Of a stretch of DNA of 15,383 bases, positions 7,495 through 14,025 are shown one piece after another. This DNA is from Comamonas sp. lk (lineage in GTDB: Bacteria > Pseudomonadota > Gammaproteobacteria > Burkholderiales > Burkholderiaceae_C). Made by a program: the position numbers and the translations under genes. Position 1 is the stretch's first letter; each line of letters opens with the position of its first letter. Under the pieces are notes generated by a model. It had not been told where the DNA came from, did not search any database, and saw only the letters and a list, made by a program, of their open reading frames with translations. Location of the stretch: positions 1 through 15,383 of the forward strand of contig CAMDHL010000020.1 in the NCBI GenBank assembly GCA_945898105.1, in the 5' to 3' direction.

Positions 7495-8637
7495 TTACTT
7501 GCCTTTTTTGAAGCTTGTAAATGCGTTGGCCATACCCTCGCGGCCCTCGTTGGTGAACTTGCCAGGTTTGACCATTTTGGCAGCCACCGCAGGCTCGATA
7601 AAGATGGTTTTGTTAGCGGCCACTTCGGGCTTCATTTTTTCCATAGCCGCTTTATTGCCGGTGGGGTAGCTCATTTCATTGGACACCTGGGCACCGCTTT
7701 CGGCTCGCATGTAGAAGTCGATGAAAGCGTGCGCGTTGCCGGGATGCTTGGCATCTTTGGTGATCGCCATGGCGTCAAAGAAGATCAAGCCGCCGGTGCT
7801 GGGAAGCAGCGCTTCGATCACGTCTTTGGAACCGTTTTCCTTGGCGCGACCGGCTGCGATATTGACATCACCGGACCAACCCACCACCGCACAGGCTTTG
7901 CCACCGGCGATGTCATCAATCATGGTGGAACTGAAGATGCGAATGTCTTTACGCACTTTGGCCAGCATGTCCACTGCGGCTTTGTGGTCCGCCGGGTCAT
8001 TGGAGTAGGCATCCTTGCCTATGTAATGCAGCGCTGGCGGAATGATCTCGGTGGGCGAGTCCAGGTAGGCAATACCGCAGGACTTGAGCTTGGAGGTGTA
8101 CTCAGGCTTGAAGACCAGATCCCAGGCGTTTTCGGGCATGGGCATTTTGCCCAGCGCCTTCTCTACTTTGGTGCGATTGATACCCACGGTGGTAAAGCCC
8201 CAGGCCCAGGGAACCAAATGCTTGTTGCCGGGGTCGGCGTTGGCCAGGGCAGCCATGATGTCGCTATCCAGATTGCCGTAGTTTTTCAGCTGGGTGCGGT
8301 CCAGCGGCTGGAAGAAACCGGCTTCCACCTGGGCGGGGCTGAAAGCGGTGCCGGGCACCACGATGTCGTAGCCAGTATTGCCGGCGACCAACTTGGCATT
8401 GAGCGCTTCGTTGGTTTCGAAGGTGTCGTAGTTGACCTTGATGCCGGTTTCTTTTTCGAATGCGGCGATCATGCCTTCAGGCACGTAATCCGGCCAGTTA
8501 TAAATATTGAGGACTTTTTCCTCCGCCGGTGCACTGGCTGCAGGTGCCGGTGCTGCGGCGGCAGGGGCTTCTTCTTTTTTGCCGCAAGCGGCCAAGGCCA
8601 GCGCCATAACGGTCAGGCTGAAAATGTATTTGGACAT
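7495..8637 (-). CDS. potF: Polyamine-binding lipoprotein, PotF/PotD family (copy 2)
   Basis: A 380-residue substrate-binding protein related to the copy at 4347-5477. The ATG at 8637 is chosen because GTGGAG lies nine bases upstream; a GTG at 8652 overlaps that site. The N-terminus is a lipoprotein signal (MSKYIFSLTVMALALAAC) with lipobox LAAC and Cys18, followed by a linker of Lys, Glu, Ala and Pro to about residue 40. The mature domain opens with VLNIYNWPDYVPEGM. Compared with E. coli PotF, the pocket Trp, Asp, Glu (SPTEI), GWSGD, FFDAMA and Tyr (SYPTGN) are kept. However, the serine after the first Trp is Pro, and the serine of VVPS is Gly (VVPGT). The ligand may therefore differ from that of copy 1, for example spermidine or another diamine. 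It sits between spuC and the permease pair, with its own promoter-like and terminator elements. Confidence 0.92.
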   Translation of the reverse strand: MSKYIFSLTVMALALAACGKKEEAPAAAAPAPAASAPAEEKVLNIYNWPDYVPEGMIAAFEKETGIKVNYDTFETNEALNAKLVAGNTGYDIVVPGTAFSPAQVEAGFFQPLDRTQLKNYGNLDSDIMAALANADPGNKHLVPWAWGFTTVGINRTKVEKALGKMPMPENAWDLVFKPEYTSKLKSCGIAYLDSPTEIIPPALHYIGKDAYSNDPADHKAAVDMLAKVRKDIRIFSSTMIDDIAGGKACAVVGWSGDVNIAAGRAKENGSKDVIEALLPSTGGLIFFDAMAITKDAKHPGNAHAFIDFYMRAESGAQVSNEMSYPTGNKAAMEKMKPEVAANKTIFIEPAVAAKMVKPGKFTNEGREGMANAFTSFKKGK

Positions 8638-8682
8638 CTGGAAAATCTCCACTAAAAGGCGGTTTAAGGAAAGTAAGTGAAG

Positions 8683-8707
8683 CCGACTCAGGCAGGGTGC
8701 AAGTCGG
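8683..8707 (-). repeat. Inverted repeat in the leader of potF copy 2
   Basis: CCGACT and AGTCGG form a perfect six-base inverted repeat separated by 13 bases. It starts a few bases downstream of where a transcript from the TATAAT at 8718-8723 would begin. It has no following U tract. It could be a leader hairpin that protects the mRNA or an operator; the sequence alone does not decide. Confidence 0.4.
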
Positions 8708-8717
8708 TTAGAGGGAA

Positions 8718-8723
8718 ATTATA
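8718..8723 (-). promoter_or_regulatory. Candidate -10 box for potF copy 2
   Basis: The minus strand reads TATAAT, a perfect sigma-70 -10 hexamer, in the gap between spuC and potF copy 2. I see no good -35 hexamer 16-18 bases upstream (the sequence there is around ATCGGG, inside the end of spuC), so the promoter may need an activator or may be a chance match. The expected transcript start near 8711 gives a leader of about 75 bases. Confidence 0.35.
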
Positions 8724-8730
8724 GGTTTGA

Positions 8731-10125
8731 CTAGAGCCAACCCGATCGCCCGGCATCGGCAAGGGTTTTATCCAAGGCCAGGCGGATTAAGCCCATCATT
8801 TCGTCGATCTGCGCATGGGTGATGGTCAGGGGCGGCGCAATGATCATGCGGTCGCCCACGGCGCGCATGATCAAGCCATTCGCAAAACAATGCCCGCGGC
8901 ACACCATGCCCACCGACAGTTCGGCGGGAAAAACAGCACGAGAGGCCTTGTCCTTGACCAACACGAGGCCAGCCATCAGGCCGCAGGTTTCGGCCTCGCC
9001 AACCAAAGGGTGATCCAGCAGCGTGGCGAACTGCGCGGCCAAATAGGGGCCCACATCGTCGCGCACCCGGCCCACCAAGTTTTCCGCTTCCATGATGTCC
9101 AGATTGGCCAATGCCACTGCACAGGCCACCGGATGGCCGCTGTAGGTGTAGCCATGATTGAACTCGCCGCCCTGCTCTATTAAGACCTTGGCCACGCGGT
9201 TGCCCACCATGACGCCGCCTAGTGGGATGTAGCCGCTGGTCACCGCCTTGGCAAAGGTGATCAGGTCGGGCCGGTAGCCGAATTTTTCGTATGCAAACCA
9301 GTGACCCAGCCGACCAAATGCGCAAATTACCTCGTCGCTGATGAGCAAAATGCCGTACTTGTCGACGATACGCTGAATCTCGGGCCAGTAACTGGCCGGT
9401 GGGATGATGACACCGCCAGCGCCCTGCACGGGCTCGGCGATAAAGGCCGCTACTTTGTGCGCTCCCAAAGCCAGGATGCGCTCTTCCAGCCAACCCGCTG
9501 CACGGATACCGAAATCATGCGCCGACTCGCCAGGCTGCGCATTCTCGAAAAAATAGGGCTGACCAATATGACTGATATTGGGGATAGGTAAATCCCCTTG
9601 GGCATGCATGCCACTCATGCCGCCCAATGACGCGCCAGCCATGGTGCTGCCGTGGTATGCGTTGTCGCGGCTGATGATGATTTTGCGCTCGGGTTGGCCC
9701 AGCAAGTCCCAGTAGCGGCGCACCATGCGCACATTGGAGTCGTTGCTCTCGCTGCCGCTGGAGGAATAAAAAACATGTTCAAAGCTGCGGCCACCCACGG
9801 TGGGCGCCAGTGAGGCAAGGCGCGCCGCCAGCGTGGCCGCGGGCACATTGGTAGTTTGGAAAAAACTGTTGTAGTAGGGCAGCTTGAGCATTTGGGCATG
9901 CGCTGCATCGGCCAATTCCTTGCGGCCATAGCCCACGTTCACGCACCACAGTCCGCTCATGGCGTCCAGGACGCGATTGCCTTCGGAGTCCCAGACATAA
10001 ATATCTTTGGCCTCGGTCATCACGCGGGCGCCGCGCGCATTGAGTTCTTTGAAATCGGTAAAAGGATGTAAAAAATGCGCACTGTCGAGCGCTTGGATGT
10101 GGCCGGTATCAACAAGGGAATTCAT
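8731..10125 (-). CDS. spuC: Putrescine-pyruvate aminotransferase, PLP class III, SpuC type
   Basis: A 464-residue PLP-dependent class III aminotransferase. SpuC-type enzymes move an amino group from putrescine to pyruvate, giving 4-aminobutanal and alanine. Family features are clear: the phosphate-binding SSSGSE at about 111-116 followed by SNDSN, AYHGST near 147-152, the PLP-ring aspartate in LLISDEV (about D254), the Schiff-base lysine in ITFAKAVTSGY (about K283) and GYTYSGHPVA. The ATG at 10125 (MNSLVDTGHI) is preferred over a TTG at 10143; the ribosome site is weak (GGAACC). Neighbours puuA and potF support a polyamine substrate. Beta-alanine or other omega-amino acid transaminases share the fold, so substrate is inferred from context and overall resemblance. 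Confidence 0.88.
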   Translation of the reverse strand: MNSLVDTGHIQALDSAHFLHPFTDFKELNARGARVMTEAKDIYVWDSEGNRVLDAMSGLWCVNVGYGRKELADAAHAQMLKLPYYNSFFQTTNVPAATLAARLASLAPTVGGRSFEHVFYSSSGSESNDSNVRMVRRYWDLLGQPERKIIISRDNAYHGSTMAGASLGGMSGMHAQGDLPIPNISHIGQPYFFENAQPGESAHDFGIRAAGWLEERILALGAHKVAAFIAEPVQGAGGVIIPPASYWPEIQRIVDKYGILLISDEVICAFGRLGHWFAYEKFGYRPDLITFAKAVTSGYIPLGGVMVGNRVAKVLIEQGGEFNHGYTYSGHPVACAVALANLDIMEAENLVGRVRDDVGPYLAAQFATLLDHPLVGEAETCGLMAGLVLVKDKASRAVFPAELSVGMVCRGHCFANGLIMRAVGDRMIIAPPLTITHAQIDEMMGLIRLALDKTLADAGRSGWL

Positions 10126-10179
10126 GACAGGTTCCGTAAACAAGACAAGGTTAAATCAATTTGAAAATAGAGTAGCGCC

Positions 10180-10198
10180 GTGCGCGAAGGAAGCGCAC
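10180..10198 (-). other. Hairpin at the puuA stop codon
   Basis: The minus strand has GTGCGC and GCGCAC (six GC-rich pairs, seven-base loop TTCCTTC) that begin inside the last base of the puuA TAG. It is followed by GGCGCTACTCTATTTTC, with only a late, short T run, so it is not a standard terminator. It could pause or protect the transcript between puuA and spuC. Confidence 0.35.
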
Positions 10199-11565
10199 TA
10201 CACGTGCAAAAGCAAATGCTCGCGCTCCCAGGGAGAAATCACTTTCATGAACTCTTCGAATTCAAGCTCTTTTATTTCTGAGTAGACGGTGATGAACTCT
10301 TTGCCCAGCACCTCGTGCAAGTCCGACTCACGGCGCAACCAGTCCAGCGCCTCGCCCAGGCTGCGTGGCAGTGCGTAAGGCGACAAATAGGCGTCGCCCT
10401 TCATCTCTGGCTTGGGTTGAATCTTATTTTTTATGCCCAGATAGCCGCAGGCCAGGGTCATAGCCATGGCCACGTAGGGGTTGGCATCCGAACCGATCAC
10501 CCGGTTTTCTACCCGGCGGGCCGACGGCTCAGAGATGGGCGAACGTATTCCCACCGAGCGGTTGTCATAGCCCCATTCGATATTGATAGGCGCTGCCGAA
10601 TGGCGTGTCAACCGCCGGTAGCTATTGACATAAGGCGCCACCAGGGCCATCGCTGCTGGGATGTAGCGCTGCAGGCCTCCGATGTAATGCATGAACATTT
10701 CTGAGGCGCTGCCATCGTCTTTGCTAAACACATTTTTACCGGTTTGCACATCAACCAGACTTTGGTGCACATGCATGGCGCTGCCAGGCTCACCCGCAAT
10801 AGGTTTAGCCATGAAGGTGGCATACATATCGTGGCGCAAAGCCGCTTCGCGCACGGTGCGCTTAAAGAAAAATACCTCGTCGGCCAGGCCCAGCGGCTGG
10901 TTGTGAAAAAAGTTGATCTCCATCTGGCCTGCACCCACTTCGTGAATCAAGGTATCCACGTTGAGCTCCATCTTTTCGCAGTAGTCGTAAATCTCTTCAA
11001 ACAGGGGGTCGAATTCATTGACAGCATCGATGCTATAGGCTTGGCGCGATGTCTCGGCGCGGCCGCTGCGGCCAATCGGCGCTTTGAGCAAAGTGTTAGG
11101 GTCCGTGTTGCGGGCTGTGAGATAAAACTCCAACTCGGGCGCGACGATCGGCTGGAGGCCCTCGGCTGCGAACAAATCACAGACTCTGCGCAACACGCTG
11201 CGCGGCGCAAAGGGCACCAGCTTGCCCTGGTGATCAAAGCAATCGTGAATCACCTGGGCCGTCGGGTCGGTCGCCCAGGGCACGATACGCACGGTGGATG
11301 GATCAGGTCGCAGCTGCATATCCCGGTCCGTCGGCTCGATCACATCGTAATAGGGCCCGTTTTCTGGAAACTGGCCGGTCACGCCCATGGCGACAATCGC
11401 CTGGGGCAGGCGCATGCCTCGGTCTTCGGTGAACTTGGCACGGGGCAGAATTTTTCCGCGCGCGACGCCAGTTAGATCGGGCACTAAACACTCAACCTCC
11501 GTAACACGGCGCTCGTTCAGCCATTGTTCCAAGTCGTTGAAAGTCATATTTTTAAGTTCAGACAT
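10198..11565 (-). CDS. puuA: Gamma-glutamylputrescine synthetase (glutamine synthetase family)
   Basis: A 455-residue glutamine-synthetase fold enzyme. PuuA/SpuI enzymes use ATP to join glutamate to putrescine, the first step of the gamma-glutamylated putrescine pathway. The beta-grasp N-domain includes CLVPDLTGVARGKILP (about 26-41). The catalytic domain has metal-binding APELEFYL (E144, E146), HEVGAGQMEIN (E209, E216), the histidine motif MHVHQSL (264-270), NRSVGIR (about 335-341) and RVENR (351-355). The adenylylation loop of GlnA is not evident, and the length fits PuuA (472 in E. coli). The ATG at 11565 has a strong AGGAGG site ten bases upstream. The next gene upstream encodes the oxidase that acts on the product. 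Family members also act on other amines, so putrescine is supported mainly by context. Confidence 0.9.
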   Translation of the reverse strand: MSELKNMTFNDLEQWLNERRVTEVECLVPDLTGVARGKILPRAKFTEDRGMRLPQAIVAMGVTGQFPENGPYYDVIEPTDRDMQLRPDPSTVRIVPWATDPTAQVIHDCFDHQGKLVPFAPRSVLRRVCDLFAAEGLQPIVAPELEFYLTARNTDPNTLLKAPIGRSGRAETSRQAYSIDAVNEFDPLFEEIYDYCEKMELNVDTLIHEVGAGQMEINFFHNQPLGLADEVFFFKRTVREAALRHDMYATFMAKPIAGEPGSAMHVHQSLVDVQTGKNVFSKDDGSASEMFMHYIGGLQRYIPAAMALVAPYVNSYRRLTRHSAAPINIEWGYDNRSVGIRSPISEPSARRVENRVIGSDANPYVAMAMTLACGYLGIKNKIQPKPEMKGDAYLSPYALPRSLGEALDWLRRESDLHEVLGKEFITVYSEIKELEFEEFMKVISPWEREHLLLHV

Positions 11566-11598
11566 GGTTATTTTTCCTCCTATTGAGGCCTTTCACCG

Positions 11599-11629
11599 AT
11601 GGCGGCTAGGCATCTTGTAGAGCCGCCAT
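11599..11629 (-). other. Hairpin between puuB and puuA
   Basis: ATGGCGGCT and AGCCGCCAT are perfect nine-base arms separated by 13 bases, in the 83-base gap between the puuB stop and the puuA start. In the transcribed (minus) direction the stem is not followed by a T tract, so it is not a normal terminator. In the plus direction it is followed by TTTT, but no plus-strand gene ends here. It may stabilise or mark a processing point in the polycistronic mRNA, or be an operator. Confidence 0.5.
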
Positions 11630-11648
11630 TTTGCACCCGAAAGCAGGA

Positions 11649-12956
11649 TTAAAAGTAATCACGCAACCGGTGATAGAGCATTCCCAAGACCAAACTAGGG
11701 GTTCGTAACCAGACGCCACCCGGGAAGTCCCGATGCTGCAAGCGAGAAAACACATCAAAGCGTGAGGCCTCACCCGCGATCGCCTCGGCGACCAGTTGGC
11801 CCGCCAACCCGGTCAGCGCGACGCCGTGCCCACTAAAGCCTTGCAGGTAATACACGTTTTGGCCCAAGCGTCCGAAATCGGGCGCCCGGTTCATACTGAT
11901 ATCAACAAAGCCACCCCAGACAAAATCCACTGACACGCCTTTTAATTCGGGGAAAACCGCGGCCATCCGCGCAGCCATTAACTTCCCTAGGCGCGCCGGC
12001 GTACGCGCTGAATAGCTTACGCGCCCGCCAAACAGCATGCGTGCATCCTGGCTAAACCGAAAATAATCAAGCACTACATTGTTGTCGCAGGCGGCGGCGC
12101 CACTGGGAATTAAACGCTGCACCAGCGCCGGGTCTAGGGGTGCCGTGCCCACGATATAAGTGCCGACGGGCATGATGCGCGCGCCAAGACTCGGCGCTAA
12201 GCGCGGCGCAAGTGCCGGCAGGGTGCAGTTACCCGCAAGCAAGGCATAGCGCGCGCGTACCTGTCCGCGTTCAGTGCGCAACGTAACCCCGGTATCTTGT
12301 GTCATGGACAGGGCCATCGTTTTTTCATAAATCTGCACACCCAGGCCTAGTGCAGCTTGCGCCAGACCCAGTCCAAATTTCAGTGGGTGCAGATGGCCGG
12401 AACGCGTTTCGTAGGCGCTGGCCACATAGCGTGGGCTATCAATAAAACTGCGCACTGCCGGACCATGGGCCCGCGCAGTGGACAGCCCGTAGCGCTTCTC
12501 CATGACGTCCATTTCGGCGTCTAACGCTCGCGCCTTTCGCGCCGAATCGGCGACATACAAATAGCCATTTTTGCGTTCACAGGCGATGCCAAACTGGGCA
12601 ATACGCCGGTCGATCAGATCAATCGCTTTCAAGGACATGTCCCAGGCTTGGCGCGCATGGGCCATGCCCAACTGCTGCTCGAAAACCTCCTGTCCGCTGG
12701 CAAAGCCGACGATCACCTGCCCCCCATTGCGCCCCGACGCACCGCTGCAGACACGGTCGGCCTCCAGCACCACGACCTTAAAGTCCCGCTGCGCCAGGTC
12801 AATGGCCGCAGACAATCCGGCAAAGCCAGCACCCACTATCACCACATCGGTGTCCACTGCGCCATCTAGTGAGGGCTGCTGCGCCGGCCGCGTCACGCTG
12901 GCTTCGTAATAACTCTGACGCTTGAGCAGATCGTCTGATTGAAGTAAAGAAATCAT
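11649..12956 (-). CDS. puuB: Gamma-glutamylputrescine oxidase (FAD-dependent, DAO family)
   Basis: A 435-residue flavoprotein of the D-amino-acid-oxidase/glycine-oxidase superfamily. PuuB oxidises gamma-glutamylputrescine with oxygen to gamma-glutamyl-gamma-aminobutyraldehyde, ammonia and hydrogen peroxide. The N-terminus contains the Rossmann FAD motif VVIVGAGFAGLSAA (about 38-51), the ribose-binding glutamate in VVVLEAD (about 62-67) and CSGASGRNGGQ (70-80), which is common in PuuB-like and related oxidases. The C-terminal YLQGFSGHGVALTG closes the FAD site. There is no signal peptide. The ATG at 12956 has only a weak AAGG upstream. It lies 39 bases after speB and 83 before puuA. Other amine substrates are possible, but the puuA neighbour makes PuuB the best call. 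Confidence 0.9.
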   Translation of the reverse strand: MISLLQSDDLLKRQSYYEASVTRPAQQPSLDGAVDTDVVIVGAGFAGLSAAIDLAQRDFKVVVLEADRVCSGASGRNGGQVIVGFASGQEVFEQQLGMAHARQAWDMSLKAIDLIDRRIAQFGIACERKNGYLYVADSARKARALDAEMDVMEKRYGLSTARAHGPAVRSFIDSPRYVASAYETRSGHLHPLKFGLGLAQAALGLGVQIYEKTMALSMTQDTGVTLRTERGQVRARYALLAGNCTLPALAPRLAPSLGARIMPVGTYIVGTAPLDPALVQRLIPSGAAACDNNVVLDYFRFSQDARMLFGGRVSYSARTPARLGKLMAARMAAVFPELKGVSVDFVWGGFVDISMNRAPDFGRLGQNVYYLQGFSGHGVALTGLAGQLVAEAIAGEASRFDVFSRLQHRDFPGGVWLRTPSLVLGMLYHRLRDYF

Positions 12957-12995
12957 ATCGCTCAGAACCTTGCTAAATACAAAGGCATGGGACGG

Positions 12996-13922
12996 TCATA
13001 AAGCCGGTGTGAGCTTTGCGATTTGTCCACATAAATAGGTCCAAACCATGGTAGCGGCGGCATGACTGGTCAGCTCGGCATGGTCATACGCGGGCGCCAC
13101 TTCCACGCAGTCCATGGCCACACAGTTCAAGGGCGCCAAAGCCTCCAGCCAGGTCATCAACTGACTGGTGCTCATGCCGCCGGGCTCCGGGGTTCCAGTT
13201 CCTGGCGCAAAAGCGGGATCCAGGCAATCAATGTCCAAGGTGAGGTAGACCGGCATCGCTCCGATTCGCTCACGTACCTGGGCAATGAAATCTTGTAGCC
13301 CCGCGCCGTCCAAACCGCGCATGGAGCGGGCATTAAAAATCAATCCGCCTTGGTCTGCGACATACATTCGCGCGGCCCGTTCACCGCTGGAACGCAGACC
13401 AATCTGCACCGTGTGCGTAGCACTCACCAGGCCCTCTTGAATGGCCTCATAGGTCCAGGTGCCGTGGCCCGAAGGCTCGCCAAAATGGTCGGTCCAGGTG
13501 TCGCAATGGGCATCAAAATGCACCAGCGCCAATGGACCAAAGCGTGCTTTGGCGGCGCGCAGTAAAGGCAAGGTGACCGAATGGTCACCGCCCAGAAAAA
13601 CACAATGATGCTGCGCCATCAGCCCGCCCGCCTGTGCTTGAATGCGGCGGCGCACTTCATCCAAGGCACTGGCATTGGGCAGCGCCATATCGCCAGCATC
13701 GCCCAAGTAGCCCAGCGGTGAAACCTCAAAATAGGGGTGAATACCGTCGCACAGCATCAAGCTGGCGCGGCGGATTTCCTGGGGGCCGAAACGCGCGCCC
13801 GGACGGTTGGTTACTGCGCCGTCAAAAGGGATGCCGACAACTGCAAAAGGCTGCTCTGTCAGTTCATCGCTGGCCAAAAATCGATTACTGTTACTAGCGT
13901 AGGCAAACGTACCGGTACTCAT
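12996..13922 (-). CDS. speB: Agmatinase (ureohydrolase family)
   Basis: A 308-residue binuclear manganese ureohydrolase. Agmatinase splits agmatine to putrescine and urea. All six metal ligands of the family are visible: H114 in GGDHS, D137, H139 and D141 in FDAHCD, and D230 and D232 in LDIDCLDP. The loop PGTGTPEPGG (about 240-249) and the C-terminal DCVEVAPAYD are typical of agmatinase and guanidinobutyrase rather than arginase. The ATG at 13922 has an excellent GGAGG site seven bases upstream. It is the first gene of the minus-strand series and supplies putrescine to the downstream enzymes. Guanidinobutyrase is a possible alternative, since it shares the motifs, but the surrounding putrescine genes favour agmatinase. 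Confidence 0.9.
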   Translation of the reverse strand: MSTGTFAYASNSNRFLASDELTEQPFAVVGIPFDGAVTNRPGARFGPQEIRRASLMLCDGIHPYFEVSPLGYLGDAGDMALPNASALDEVRRRIQAQAGGLMAQHHCVFLGGDHSVTLPLLRAAKARFGPLALVHFDAHCDTWTDHFGEPSGHGTWTYEAIQEGLVSATHTVQIGLRSSGERAARMYVADQGGLIFNARSMRGLDGAGLQDFIAQVRERIGAMPVYLTLDIDCLDPAFAPGTGTPEPGGMSTSQLMTWLEALAPLNCVAMDCVEVAPAYDHAELTSHAAATMVWTYLCGQIAKLTPAL

Positions 13923-14025
13923 CGTGTAACCTCCAAGGCGGCCATGGTAACCCTTTCACGCATACTCAGGAATCGCCTGTGGCCTATTTGAATACCCTGA
14001 TTTACATCCCCGCGAACCTGCTTTT
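13923..14025. promoter_or_regulatory. Divergent intergenic region of speB and the EamA transporter
   Basis: These 103 bases separate the minus-strand speB from the plus-strand transporter, so promoters for both must lie here or inside the genes. I could not find a convincing -35/-10 pair on either strand. GTAACC occurs twice (13926-13931 and 13947-13952), 21 bases apart, but the first copy adjoins the speB ribosome site and may be chance. Expression control of the whole minus-strand series probably starts here. Confidence 0.45.

Noticed and set aside
7474..8655. Long plus-strand open frame of 393 codons opposite potF copy 2
   Set aside because: It is the antisense shadow of a clearly recognisable binding-protein gene. 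It is His/Gly/Val-rich, has no domain resemblance and no ribosome site in context.
8768..9493. Second minus-strand frame of 241 codons within spuC
   Set aside because: Out-of-frame shadow of the aminotransferase, Arg/Gly/Ser-rich and lacking family features.
10744..11475. Plus-strand open frame of 243 codons opposite puuA
   Set aside because: Antisense shadow of a glutamine-synthetase-family gene with all active-site motifs on the other strand; no recognisable motif of its own.
13926..13952. Direct repeat GTAACC spaced by 21 bases before speB
   Set aside because: Six-base repeats are common by chance and one copy overlaps the ribosome-site region. No third copy was seen.
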